Of a stretch of DNA of 64,000 bases, positions 48,335-61,427 are shown piece by piece. Position numbers and translations under genes: made by a program. The DNA comes from Chrysomallon squamiferum (Eukaryota > Mollusca > Gastropoda > Neomphalida > Peltospiridae). The stretch spans positions 12,203,723 to 12,267,722 of the forward strand of contig CM022677.1 of assembly GCA_012295275.1 (NCBI GenBank). Reading direction: 5' to 3'. The notes below the pieces were generated by a model. That model saw nothing but the letters and a program-made list of their open reading frames with translations, did not search any database and had not been told where the DNA came from. Positions within the stretch are counted from its first letter, which is position 1. Every line of letters begins with the position of its first letter.

Positions 48335-50607
48335 GGAGCAACTGACCATGGATAATAACTTTTCATAACATAAGGGAAATAACTCTCTTTTGATAAACCT
48401 ACTGCAAATTAATTTTAAATTGTTAAACCATATGAAATAATGAAAGAAAGCAAATACAATTTCCCACCCAAATTAAAAACAAAATCAATAATAATTAACA
48501 CCCTGAAAACAATTTTATATCTCTTTTTTATTTACCAAGAAACAGTAACAGTGAATTAAGAAATCAAATTCAACAGAAAAATTGTAACAAATATAACAAT
48601 TAATGAAATAAAAATGCCTATAAAAAAACATACTGTCAAATTACATGTGCAAAATTATAAACAAATAACAAAAACAATGTAAAAAGAAAATATAATTTAA
48701 CTACAGTTGTCACTTATTTACATATTTTTTCACCTGTTTTAAATTATTACATTGGATAATTAATTACATTATTTAACTGGAGCTAGTATTAAAAATTAAT
48801 CTAGACACGTGGGTTTTATTTTTAAAGTCTGCTAAATAATTTGATTCAATGCTTTATTTGCTGTGTTTATTTTCTAATTTATGCAGATATATGCAGGCAC
48901 ATAAATGCATGCACTAAAGTACAAACACATCCAAGACACAAAACAAACACTGAAAATAACACATATACAAACATTACAATATTCACACAGAAATACACAC
49001 TCGCACATGCACTTAGGCAAAACCCACACATACACACAGACATGACTACATACAAAATGACATACAGACACACACACACATGTAGACATACCAACATACA
49101 AAATGACAAACACATACAGTATCCCCACACATACAAAAACACTTCTTATAAAAACACTTCATTGAAAACAACAAAGATAAAGAAAAATAATCTAATATAA
49201 ATAAACTTTGGTCCATGTATATTACATAAATATTAGTATCAGTGTGTGTGAATTAACAGCATATTTTATCATGTTATTCTGTGTATCAGAAAATGGTGAA
49301 TAGATCATTAAAAAAGTCATACGACAAGATGGTAAAAATTGTTTATTTCTACATCAGAATACTGGATAGAGTAGCAATAACTGTAACTATCATCAGATGA
49401 AGTGGATGATAATCATCATTTTCTGCATCATCTCTGTATTAGATCTGTTAAGTTGTATGGCTAAAATTATCATTCTTTGTATCAGAAAAGTTTGTACAGA
49501 AATTTTTAAAATCATTTTCTATGAAGTGGAATTGACATTATCTACATCAGAAAATACTGACAGGCATAGAAAACTTAACCTCTATAATCAGAGAAAAACT
49601 GGATATATTATTAACAATACCTCTGTGTTCTAGAGAATTAGTTCATGATGAACTGAATCTTCATCCTCTTCTCCACTTCTTGTCTGAGAAAAACATTTCA
49701 GTATTTAATATTAATGTTTGTCATCCAGTAGCTGATATATTTTTCATGCTGTGCTGTCCTAAAACATTCATTCATTCGTATAGTTTGTAAAAACAATGGC
49801 TATCAAAAATATCACAGTTATTTAAAGATAAGCATTAATTCCTGTCCATTTCACAAAAAGAATTGACATATGACAGCACATGATACCAATACATATAATT
49901 ACAAATGAAAGAATACTTTTTTAAGTTTTAATTATTTTTATTATTTAATTTTTGTTTGTTTTTTGTTTTGTTTTGTTATATGAGCATCAAGGCAAAAACC
50001 AGCTACTTTGTTTAAACATAGATATCATAATTATACATATACACTTTATGAACAGGGAAAGACAGTGAAAAAAAGAAAGAAAGTGAAAGAGAGATCCAGA
50101 GAGGCTAGGAGAAAATTAGAGATAGTGAGAGAGAAACAAAAAGACAATGACATCATCACTATACCTGACTTTTACCTCCAGTTCTGTAATTTTAACATCA
50201 TCAACTTTTATGTTAATTCTTGACACTATGACTGGTTGTCCAAATATCTTAGCCTAGATAACAATAAACAGATTTTTCTTAATTATTCATAATAATCATT
50301 GTTAGTGTTAAAGAACAATATTACAGTTGGGAGAAATATTTACAGAAAAAATTGCCGAAACAGATATTTACAGATTATATGTTTAGACACACATACACAT
50401 AAAGACAGACAGCATGTTAGAAAGACAGACAAATGTAAAACAAAAGAATACAGAGGTACACAGATATATTTATTTAGGAAGTAAAATAATTTAGAGACTG
50501 GTAGATATTGGGTAGATAGATAGGTTGACAACAGACAGACAGACAGTTTATTGTAGACCTACACTGGTAAATAGATACAGTCAATAGGACTAGGCAGATG
50601 TAACACA

Positions 50608-50741
<134 letters not shown>

Positions 50742-50809
50742 CATGCAGAAAGAGCAAGAGAACAGATTGACAGATTGGGAAATAACATTTAGTACAATAA
50801 AACCAAATG

Positions 50810-51210
50810 ACATTTATATAAATTTTAATCAAAATCAAACACTAATTGGGAGTAGTAGGTAAAACAAATGACATTTATAAACAATTAATCAAACACTAAT
50901 TGGGAGTAGTAGGTAAAACAAATGACATTTATAAACAATTAATCAAACAGTAATTGGGAGTAGTAGGTAAAACAAATGACATTTATAAACAATTAATCAA
51001 ACAGTAATTGGGAGTAGTAGGTGACATTTATATACAAAATCAAACACTAATTGGGAGTAGTAGGTAAACCAAATGACATTTATATACAATTAATCAAACA
51101 CTAATTGGGAGTAGTAGGTATACCAAATGACATTTATATACAATTAATCAAACACTAATTGGGAGTAGTAGGTAAACCAAATGACATTTATATACAATTA
51201 ATCAAACACT
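50810..51210. repeat. 54 bp tandem repeat, right arm only
   Basis: Seven or so copies of AATGACATTTATAAACAATT, AATCAAACACTAATTGGGAG, TAGTAGGTAAAACA. The left arm has a single copy at about 30550-30600. Confidence 0.9.
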
Positions 51211-51749
51211 AATGATTTAAATGGAATACCTCTACTCTGTTGTAGTAATCTATAGCCTTGTCTACAGATACAGAATCAGACATCAGTATCCATGCTATTC
51301 CTCTGATCAAATAACTGGATCCTGGAAAATTCAAGCAGTAGCAGTAGTGGTAGTAGTAGTAGTACCTGATTATATGTGAGAAGGAAATGTATTGGTCTTT
51401 ACATTAAAAAGAAAGGTAAATTTTAGAAATTAATGCAAAAGTTGATATTAAAGCTGGATACAAAAGTTGATAAATATGTTAAGTATTGTAATGAGAAATG
51501 TTATTTTATGTTAATAATTTCATATTTATTAATCTCTCTCACTCCTCTCTCTTTCTCACACACACATACAAACACACACACACACACACACACTACATTT
51601 TTGTTAACTTTATTTCCTTGTTCTTTTATTTCTACACAGTTTGTATTCAAAACAAAATACATTCATATGTGGGTGTGTATATTTGTTATAATAAAAACTT
51701 TCTAAAACTATCCAAAAATTGGTGTGTGTGTGTGTGTGTGTGTGAATAT

Positions 51750-52113
51750 ATGTATGGAACACTATCACTGGGGCCAAGAAAGATGGAGAAGTACCTGGCT
51801 TCAGGTAATATATACATACATACATATATTCACACACACACAATAAACAAAATATATGTATGTCTGTATTCTGTGTATGATTCAGGTTTTTGTATATATA
51901 TATACATACATACATACATATATTCACACACACACACACACACACATATATATGTATGTATGTATACATATATTCACACACACACACATACATACAAGAA
52001 AAAACAAAAACCTTCATACACAGAATACAGAACATATATATATTTTGTTTATTACCTGAAGCCAGGTACTTCTCCATCTTTCTTAGCCCCAGTGATAGTG
52101 TTCCATACATCAA
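51750..52113. repeat. Fold-back duplication of exon 52056-52113 and flanks
   Basis: ATGGAACACTATCACTGGGG and GAAGTACCTGGCTTCAGGTA occur at 51752 in plus orientation and again inverted at the minus-strand exon. Arms are about 130 bases around an ACAC/TATA core. The left arm of the giant repeat has only one copy (29941-30002). Confidence 0.85.
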
Positions 52114-52164
52114 CTGACAGAATATTTAGAGTCTAGAAATACTTTCATCATTTCTATTCTCTTC

Positions 52165-52175
52165 TCTATTATTAT

Positions 52176-52225
<50 letters not shown>
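52165..52225. repeat. (GA)n microsatellite, right arm
   Basis: Pure GA run at about 52180-52225, counterpart of the (CT)n at 29801 in the left arm. Confidence 0.85.
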
Positions 52226-52232
<7 letters not shown>

Positions 52233-52796
52233 GAACATACTGAATTTATCAAGAGGGCAAGACAACAAAATATAAATATTCATAAATAAGGAGAATGTGA
52301 TGTTTATTATTACAGATAGATATATAGAAAGATAGACAGATAGCTGTGAACTGTTATTACTGCACTACTACATACTATATAATCACTCACCATGACCTTT
52401 CAACATGGCTGCAGTGTCAGAAGTTGACTGTTTCCTTTATCTGTGAGAATGGCTGGACAGTGCATCATATTACCCAGCATTCCTAGAGGAAGATAAATAA
52501 ATAAATAAATGACAAATTTCAATAAATAAGAACCATATAGATGTTAAAATAAAAAAAATAACTATAACTGTTTACCAGGATGTCCTCCAAGTGCTGTCAG
52601 TTTAATCAGGAAGCTGAAGAGACAACTACAAGATGATTCAATTTTCTCCCCTGACTTCTTGACAGTGAGTCCTTAAAATTAAATTTATATAAATAGTTTA
52701 AAATGAAAACAATGCAACAACAGCATTTAACAATAATAAAACCTTTTATTTAGTATTCCTTCTTCTTTCTTATTTTTACCATTGGATTAACTTAGA

Positions 52797-52864
52797 TTAG
52801 AGTTCAGGTTAGGATTAGGTCTAGGACTAGTGTTAGGGTTAGGATGAGAGTAGGTTCAGGCTAG
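52797..52864 (+). repeat. Interstitial telomere-like tract, right arm
   Basis: TTAGGATTAGG, GTGTTAGGGTTAGGATG and similar degenerate TTAGGG units, the inverted counterpart of 29157-29212. Confidence 0.7.
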
Positions 52865-53234
52865 TTATTTATTTATTTACTTTCTTATTTGTTATTATTA
52901 TTGTTTCTTTTTTACTATTTTTATTTTTATTGTTCTTTTTAAATAAATTTATTTATTACCACTTGCAGCATCCAACTTTGTGGAAAGTTCTTCCATTTCA
53001 TTTTCTTGTAAGTTTTTCTTCTGGTTGTTAAGATACAACACTGTCAATGGTGATGACAGCAACTGATATCAGTAACAACAGTCCCTCCTTCCCTGAATGA
53101 TAATAAAAAATATTTTAAAAGCTTGAATTTAAAATTTAAAATGTAAAGAAGCAGGAACTACAGCTACTGTTCCTACTGCACTCTATTAAAACTACATCGC
53201 TACTATTATTATTATTACTATTACTGCTACTATT

Positions 53235-53385
53235 AGGAAAGTGATAATAAAAGCTAATGTGTAGCTGTAGTTATAGTAGGTAGTAGTAGCTGCAGTAGTA
53301 TTACTAAACTAGTTATTATTACTACTGCTGCTACTGCTACCTACTATAACTACAGCTACACATTAGCTTTTATTATCACTTTCCT
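53235..53385. repeat. Near-perfect 150 bp palindrome, right-arm copy
   Basis: TAGGAAAGTGATAATAAAAG at the left end is matched by CTTTTATTATCACTTTCCTA at the right end; the halves meet at AAACTAGTT. It is more perfect than the left-arm copy. Confidence 0.93.
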
Positions 53386-53934
53386 ACAATGTTAGCTATT
53401 ATAATTATTATTATTTTTATTATTATTATTATTACTACTACTACTCTTTCTAGTTTTTTTGATATGGTAGTAGCTGTTATTATTACTACTGCTGATGCTA
53501 CTATTACTACATCATAGCTACTACTGTCATCACCATGTTACACGTTGCTGTTGATGTTTTTGTTGCTAATTACATCTCTGTTACAAATAATAAAGAACTG
53601 AAAACTATTGTATTTACAAGATGCTATTCAGATCTGTTATTTTTCCTCCTGTGTAGGTATAGTAATACAATTAAACATAACAAATCTCAAACAATATGCA
53701 AGCTTCTATTTTCATATTTTGAATTAAAAAAATTAATATTTTCTGAAAAATACAAAAATTATTTATTACCTAAAGAGTTTCCACTCAAGCTCTTTACCTC
53801 AGACTTGTGTGCCTTGGTGGTATAAACAAAGACTAAGGGCACCATCAGTTTGAATCTTAAATTTAAATAAAACAGGCCTGAGTATTTTATACAAAGCATG
53901 TAAACAAATAAACTGATAACCAAATATTTCTTAA

Positions 53935-54530
53935 CACACACACACACACTAGTATCTAAGTAGCAATTATCACTATTGGTGATATACTGACACACACATA
54001 CTATTATCACAGTAGCAAATATGTCTATTGCTGATACACTCACATACTATTATCGCTGTTGCTGACATACTCGCACACACAAACAAATACGCACAACATT
54101 CATGCACACACTCACACAACACTATTATCAGTTATCACTACTGCTGATACACAAACAATTAATTACCAGAGTAGTAGTTATCACTATTGCTGATACATGC
54201 ACACACACATACTATTATCAGATTAGCAATTATTAGTATTGCTAACACTCACAGACACATACAGAAACACAAACACACGTGCATGCACACGCACACACAT
54301 ATACTAGTATCAGTGTAGCAGTTATCACTATTTGTGATACAGACACACAGCAATTATCACACACACACATAAACACACTATTATCAGAGTAGCAATTATC
54401 ACATACAGACACACACACACTATTATCAGAGTAGCAATTATCACATACAGACACACACACACTATTATCAGAGTAGCAATTATCGCTACTGCTGATTCAT
54501 ACACACACAAACACACACATACAGAGTTTA
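53935..54530 (-). repeat. Hairpin minisatellite, right-arm array
   Basis: About ten copies of the TATCAG...CTGATA unit with ACAC spacers, about half the length of the left-arm array at 26985-28150. Confidence 0.88.
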
Positions 54531-55326
54531 ATATTCTAAGCATATGGTTTAACAAAATTGTTTATGTCAGATAAAGAAAGATAAGAATTATATACAGAAT
54601 AATTTTTCAAATATTAGTAAAATCAATAAAATTTAAATAAAAATTACCACATCTTTCAAAGAAAGGAGTTTTCCATGGAAACTCAAACAGCTGGTTGGTT
54701 AAACAACTGCAGTTCAGACTTAATTCCTGTAGAGAACTTGTGACTGATTTGGAATCTGGAATATCTGAAATAAGTGAAAAACAGTATTAACAAACCTATT
54801 AACTAAGAGGAGAAAAAGAAAATAAAAGTAGAAAAAATATAATAATGACAAATTTGTCAAACCTAACAGAATGAAATACACTTGTGTGTCTGTGTGTGTG
54901 TGTAAGATTCATATAGATACAGATATATATATATCTATCTATAAATATAGATATATATATATACACACATGAGCACAGAGAGAGAGAGAATAATATATAT
55001 ATATATATATTTTACAAATCTAAATTAACCATCAACACTAAGTGTTTGGTTGTTAAGTTTTGCATCATTCAGATAAAAAGCTGTCATCTTGGATGATTGA
55101 AAACATGAAACAAAAACTGAATACATGATTAAGTGATCCCAGTTTGTAATAAAAATAAATAAACTCAGTAATAATAATAATCATATAAATAATAATAGTT
55201 CGCAATGTACCGAAGCAGAAAATAATTTAAAGTCAGTGATTAAAATAAGCATAGTGTGTACAAAAATAATATTGAGCTAATTAATTCTGATTGGCTGATC
55301 TCTCTCTGAAGATTGGTTGGTTAATC

Positions 55327-55777
55327 TTATTATTTGTCAAGTTACAAACTTGTTTAGCTACCTCGTATCTTAGCGGGATTGTCGTTGTTCTTATTTAGAG
55401 TTACTTCCCCTAGACCCTCAATCAAAGAATTTCAGTATTTCGACGTCAAATTATTTTGCAGCATATCTGACAAACAAAACGATTAAAAGTGTGCCTCCAT
55501 TCTTTTATTTGCTTCATTTTAATTTGTTGAAATTAATGTTGATTAGTGTATATGGACGCTATAATGTACAAAATAAAACAAATAAAAATAAAAAATAAAA
55601 AAATAAAAACATTACCTCAATTTGTCCTTAAATTGTTATTTCAGTCGGGCAGAATCATTTTCTGTTTTCACTAACTAAATTGTATTTCACGACTTGCATG
55701 TAATTATGTAATCAGTATGAGTCTTAATAAAACGTAAGTACAGGGTTTCAAGTTATGAACATGTAATTCTATATCTA

Positions 55778-55809
<32 letters not shown>

Positions 55810-55879
55810 TTGAAATACATAATTAGTGTTATGAAATAATAAATGCGCAGGCTCTTGCTGTTTAACCTAATTATTGAGT
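55327..55879. other. Unique DNA after the right arm
   Basis: No gene recognised; (TA)n near 55784-55806. Confidence 0.5.
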
Positions 55880-55960
55880 CTCTTCGGTGGCTGAGTAGAC
55901 TTTTCACGTTCCACTCGCTTCCCGACGCATGGTTATCAGATACGATGCAGTGTACCTACG
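55880..55960 (+). mobile_element. Possible tRNA-derived SINE head
   Basis: TCGGTGGCTGAGTAGAC resembles a tRNA A box and ACTCGCTTCCCGACGCATGG leads into a decayed B-box-like GGTTATCAGATACG. It is not a functional tRNA. The CGCTTCCCGA word also occurs in the block at 6072-6290. Confidence 0.3.
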
Positions 55961-55989
55961 TATTTGTCATATAAAAGTTCACTTAATTC

Positions 55990-57110
55990 TCACAATTTTA
56001 TTTTTATTTTTATTAACTATTATTCATACTTCTCATTATTCTTTAACCCTTTTTACTAATTATTCCTCAAAATTTCTCAGCGGGCGCATCACCTATTAAA
56101 ATATATTGTTGTAATTTCTATTAATGTCGCCGCCATTACCGTCGTAACAGCGTTATTCTCAACGTTCTTGGTGTGCTCCTCCTTATTATTTTCCTTTTAT
56201 TTAACTATTTCTCACACTTTCTTAGTGTTCACAGCCCACGTTAAAAAATATTAATACGATTTCTGTTAAACACGCCGTCGTTGCCGTCGTACCTGCATTG
56301 TTAACATCTTGGTGAACTCCTCATTATTCTTTTTTCGCTTTATACTCTTATTTTCTGAGCCTGAGTTTCCTGTATTTAAATATTTTATTATTACCTCTAT
56401 TAATGTCACCGTCGTTGCCGTCGTAAACTGGTTATTCCTAAAGATTTTGTTATTTTTCATTATTCTCTTACTCTTTATATTATTCTTACCATCTTAGTGC
56501 GCATATCATATATTAGAATATATTCTCGATATTCTTTAGTGCTTTTCACTAATTATTCCTCGTACTTTCTGAGCAGGCGCATCACCTATTAAAATATATT
56601 GTTGTAATTTCTATTAATGTCGCCGTCGTTCCCATGGTACGGGTGTTGGAGTACTCCTCATTATTCCTGTTCGTTGTTTATTCGCTGTTATTCTTATTCT
56701 CTCACTGTGCCCGTCCTATATTAAAATATGTTATTGTTATCTCTATTAATACACCATCATTACCGTCGTTACGGCGGTGTCCTGTAGTAAAATATATTGT
56801 TAATATTTAAAAATACATTGTTCGTGTTCAAATCCTTTTCTACAGTGTATTATTACCATTTCTATTACCATCGTTGCCGTCGTAGAGGCCTTCTCGTTAT
56901 TCTTTAGCGCTTTTTATGAATCATTCCTCATACTTTCTGAGCTTTCAACGTTCTGGATGTCCTTAACCTTATTATTTTGTTTTTTATTAAGTATTGCAAT
57001 TAGTGTTCACATCCTACATTAAAAAATATCATTACTATTTTTATTAATGAGGCCGTCATTGCCGTCGTTCCAGTATTGTTCTTAGCGTCTTGATGTACAC
57101 CTGATTATTG
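55990..57110 (+). repeat. CGACGGC repeat family, main array 4
   Basis: Seven or more degenerate units, about 140 bases apart, each with ATTAATGTCGCCGTCGTTGC, CGTCGTAACGGC, TTCTTGGTGTACTCCTCATT, ATTCTTTAGCGC, TTTTTATTAATTATTCCTCA, ACTTTCTGAGC and TATTAAAATATATT words. It is the longest array in the window. Confidence 0.85.
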
Positions 57111-59219
57111 CGTGGATGGGGAAATGGATCACTGAAAAGAAGTTGCTGCAAGGTAAGATTAATGTTCAGCAGACACAGAGACACACACAGATACTTGACT
57201 CAGCGTCATGAAAATAACACTTGCAGTTTTAACGCAGCCATCACTATCTGTATTAGACGTCATTAGTTTCTCAACAGAGAGGTAGCGGTAATATTAACAC
57301 ATTGTTTTAGAAAATGTATGTTGTTTTTTAATTAACAATATTAGAGATTATACATGAAAAAGAACAGTATATATAGATATATTTTTGAAAATAACTTGAG
57401 AGGCAGGTACGAAACGTCCATTTTAGTAAAAGTAATTTGATAATTTTACTAATTCTAAATCGTAAACTAAAAGGCGTAATTTTAATGTACGTTGAACTTA
57501 AATGTTACATTATATATATATATATACTATACAAAATATTCATAATCACAGATAATCTGTTAGATATTACTGAAAGTCATAAATGATAATTTTACATGGC
57601 GTAATGAAAATAAACGGCTTAATTATCTGTAAAAAGAAAAACGTGAGAATTAATTGCTGGTTGAGCGGTGATTTTTAATATTAAATATGTTAAGCGATGT
57701 TAATGTCAGATATTGTTAATATCGTACAGGTTACATTTAAACATCTCAGAGTTATATCCCTGGAATCACGACAGTTCGTAGTGATTAGCTGAGAACAAAC
57801 AAGGTTAACTTGTTGTTTTATTATGATAACTGCGAATTTTTCGCTCTTTTTTTCTCATTACATTCAAGGTGTATAGTGTAATATACTTTATATTTCTTAT
57901 TATACCTGAAGATCTCTTATTACATTAGATATTAGTATAACCTGTCCACCAGTAATTATCAATATAACAAGCATTATATTTGTCAACAATAGAAGAATGA
58001 CAACAATAATAACACCTTAATATCGCGCCTTCTTGCTTCTTTATTATTAGTTTTGATTTTTCTGACGCTATTCTCTTAGTTTCATTAGAACTGTTCTGAG
58101 AGTGGATATAAAAATTGCTTCTTATTTTTTATTGTAATAAAATCTTTTTAAAATTAATCTGAAACAGATAAATTTTTAATTACATAATTTGATAAATAAC
58201 CTCTGAATTTTAGGTTAATCATCTAATTTCATGTAGAGAGAGATGTAAATATGTCGCGGAATCTCCTGTTACTATGGTGATACAAATAAAATATCACATA
58301 TTGTCAGTAACATCAATACAGTAGAAACTACAATCTTCATCTAGCATATCACGCTTTTCGGTGTAGTCCTGTTTCTGTTAATAATAAAATAACTTAATAT
58401 GAAAGACATCATTTTTCAATATATAATGAGAAGGACATCAATTTGGGGGAAAAAATGTGTATGTGTGTGTGTGTGTTTCAATGTACTGTCTTGTATAGCT
58501 AATAACATTACCGAAGAAATCCTATGTATCATTGAAAATGTGCACGGCATATTAAGAATTACATTTTAATAACGTGAATATAATTTTAATATTAATATTT
58601 CGTCTAAAGAACATATTCGTATTTAGATGTGGAGTGAAGAGTTTACGCTTCTGTTTTACGTTAAGTTCACAAAATCATTCATAACGTTAATGTCGTTTAT
58701 AATAAAATATTCCATTATTCTAAGACAGAGAATTCTTTTTGAATTCATAACAAACATTAAAAAATGTCTATGAATCTCAGTTTTGTCGTGATGTTAGCTG
58801 AAGGAGATTTTCTTTCTTATTTATTTATTTATTTTTATTTTGTCGTATAAACGGTTGTGATTTATTTTATTTTTTGGTTTAATAATCGTTCTGAACATGT
58901 AAAAAAAAAAGCTATGTGAGAAGTTAATTCACAAATATATGCATTTAGTTATCAAACACTCACTAAAATATTACCCAAGCCACGCTGAATCACATACATG
59001 TATGTAAAAGAAAAATAAGTAATACTGAGATGAAACTATCTAAAGAGAGAGTTATCTTTTCTTGATGATGAATATCAGCAGACAGTCATAAAAGGAAGGT
59101 GTTATCTGAAACATTTTAAAAGTAAGAATAACAGTTACTGAAAAAGACAACATAACTAGGAGTACAACGCAGGCAATAATTAATAACAAGCGCAACAAAA
59201 TAACGAGAAGCAGTTCAGA
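57111..59219. other. AT-rich, at most one tiny exon candidate
   Basis: ATG at 57116 opens MGKWITEKKLLQ, ending at a good donor (GCAAG|GTAAGA, 57152) in phase 1; far too short to call alone. Otherwise AT-rich DNA with (TA)n near 57512 and (GT)n near 58458. Confidence 0.4.
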
Positions 59220-59870
59220 AATGTTATAGACAATGCAGACAGGACAGCAACCTCGGCGACATTAACAAAATTAATAATAATATATTTTAATGTGGGATGC
59301 GCACACTAACAAAGTGAGGATAACACTTAACAAAAAGCGGAACAGAATAATTAAAACTACTCCAAAAGCGCGAAGAACAACTACACGACGCCAGCTACGG
59401 CGACTATAATAGTAATAATAATAATGTATTTTAATATAGTTTAACAAAGTTATTAACATGCGCAACAGGATAAAAAGAAGTAAACCAAAAACGTTAAGAA
59501 CAATGCAGCCACGACGGCAATGATAACGTCATTAACAGAAAAAAAAGTAATAGTACATTTTAACTGGTAATAATAATATATTGTAATACAGGAAGCGCAC
59601 ACTAAACAAGTGATATTAATAGTTAATGAAAAGCACAGCACAATAATTAAACTAATAACGTTAACGCAGGTAGACGCAACGACGTCGACATGAATACAAA
59701 TAGCAATAATATATTTTTAAATAGGATCTACACACTAAGAAATTAAGGACAGCAGTTAATAAAAACCTCAAAAGAATAATGACAAAGACAAGAATACCGT
59801 GCAGGACAACGCAGACACGACGCCAACGATGGCGACAGTAATAGTAATAATAATAACATTTTTTCATATA
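59220..59870 (-). repeat. CGACGGC repeat family, array 5, opposite orientation
   Basis: Five or so units with CACGACGGCAATGATAACG-type cores, AATAATATATTTTAAT and GCGCACACTAA words, spaced about 120-165 bases, inverted relative to 55990-57110. Minus-strand frames here with repeated Arg/Leu segments are repeat artefacts. Confidence 0.82.
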
Positions 59871-60008
59871 GCACAGTACGAAGGTAAGAACAATAGAAAA
59901 TATAAAAATCGAAACAACATGCAGAATTAGAATTTGTAACAATGACAACGGAATCGAGAGTATGCAATAACGTTAGAGCTAAACGAACAGGTTGTTGTTC
60001 ACTGTCAC

Positions 60009-60123
60009 CAGCTACTGAAGCCAGACACATCAGTAGCAAACAGGTCAGCATTGTCAGGATATATTTACATCGAATGATAAATCTCATGCGGAGGTTGTCG
60101 TCCTCAATCATGTCATTTTGCAC
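60009..60123 (-). CDS. Possible signal-peptide first exon, minus strand
   Basis: The frame from 60123 contains, from an internal Met, MRFIIRCKYILTMLTCLLL and MCLASVAG: a basic start, an 18-residue hydrophobic core and an Ala-x-Gly-like cleavage site. A GCTG|GTGACA donor would end it at 60009 in phase 1, the phase usual before extracellular modules. The donor is weak. No downstream minus-strand exon is recognised in 57-60 kb, which is mostly repeat arrays. Confidence 0.33.
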
Positions 60124-60738
60124 ATGGGCATCGTGTACTGATTATAAACAGATTGGTGGAGGCAGTGGTCAGAAGTGGAACCAAATCACCAGTAATCGAC
60201 AGAATTACCCAGTCTTGTTCAGCTTATATTCCTTGTCCTTCATATTAAAATAAATTATTTATCTCTCTTTATTTATAGCTCGTGCAATGCAAAGTAAGCA
60301 AATATGTCTTTATATTAATAATTAAATGTAAATTTAATTTGGGTATTCATTTGATTAATAAAAAAAAACATGGTTTGAAAAAAAAAATAATAATAAAAAT
60401 AGGAAATATCTTATTTCTTTAATTATACTTTTGTTCATTTTATTATTAGTTTTATTACTTTTAAAAAATAATTATGTTTGTCTGAGTGTGTGTGTTTGTG
60501 TGTGTGTGTGCAAGAGAGAGAGAATTAAGAACCGATAAAAGAAAACACTTTTTTTCATTTGACTGAGCATATCGACAAGCTGTTGTTCCAGAACAAAAGA
60601 AAATACACATAAAAACACACGCACACATACACAGTTTAACATTCTGCAAAAAGATAAATACACTTTGAAAAATGTGTTAAAAGTGTGTGTGTGTGTAAAT
60701 AAAATATAAACATTCTTTTTTCTTTCTTCTTTTGGAAG
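60124..60738. other. Nothing recognised
   Basis: AT-rich with GTGT and GAGA tracts near 60483-60520. Confidence 0.5.
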
Positions 60739-60792
60739 GACAAAAAGATAACATGCAGGGCAGTTACCGTGCCTACTGGTCATGTAAAAATG
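60739..60792 (+). CDS. Candidate exon 1 of a Cys-containing extracellular protein
   Basis: A pyrimidine-rich acceptor (TTTCTTCTTTTGGAAG) and a donor (AAATG|GTAAAT) bound 54 bases. In phase 0-0 it reads DKKITCRAVTVPTGHVKM, which suits an extracellular beta-sandwich strand, and joins in frame to 61148. The other open frame (phase 1-1, QKDNMQGSYRAYWSCKNG) would run into a stop in the next exon. Identity unknown. Confidence 0.4.
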
Positions 60793-60823
60793 GTAAATCT
60801 GAAGGCCAAATCTGAATGGTAAA

Positions 60824-60868
<45 letters not shown>

Positions 60869-61147
60869 TTATATTTATAGTAAATGAGCCATGCTAATGT
60901 AAGGAATAAAACTTCAGGAATACACTTCAAAGGAATGTATGGCTAATAGTTTTCATAATTTAAACTCTGGTGGCAATACAAGACTTTTCTCCTTTTTTTC
61001 TAAATCATCTGGCTATTTTTATTCTCTGCTTTTAACAGCCAAAATCTAACACTGAATAACCTTTCTTTCTTTCTTTCTTTTATTATTATTTGTTATTCTT
61101 TTTCCCCCTTTATTTATTTATTGTTTTATTCATTTATTTAAATTTAG

Positions 61148-61226
61148 ATGTATGTGACAAGAGACCAGTGTGAAATAATACAAACAAGTCCAGTATGGAA
61201 ACAATGTTCAACAGCCAGTTCTACCA
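61148..61226 (+). CDS. Candidate exon 2 of the same protein
   Basis: Acceptor TTATTTAAATTTAG, donor TACCA|GTAAGT. It reads MYVTRDQCEIIQTSPVWK then QCSTASST, phase 0 in and phase 1 out. Two cysteines and polar composition suit a secreted domain. Confidence 0.42.
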
Positions 61227-61427
61227 GTAAGTTCTTTTATTTACTGTATTTATTTGTTTTATATTTATTTATTTACTTATTTACTTTTATTACAAACATT
61301 CCATTTATTCTGAATTGTTAGAAATAGTAATACTATTTAAAAAAGTTAATTTCAAAAGTTGATAGTTATTTATGCTGCATTTCATATATTTTAGTAATTT
61401 TATTACAAAGTATATTGTTTAGACAAG

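Noticed and set aside
51498-52136. 212-codon frame rich in His, Thr and Tyr
   Set aside because: It crosses ACAC and TATA repeats and a fold-back; the believable coding part lies on the opposite strand.
55880-55960. Functional tRNA gene
   Set aside because: An A-box-like word is present but the B box is decayed and no cloverleaf can be formed; at most a SINE head.
59271-59948. Overlapping minus-strand frames with Arg/Leu repeats
   Set aside because: They follow the unit length of the CGACGGC repeat array and change with it.
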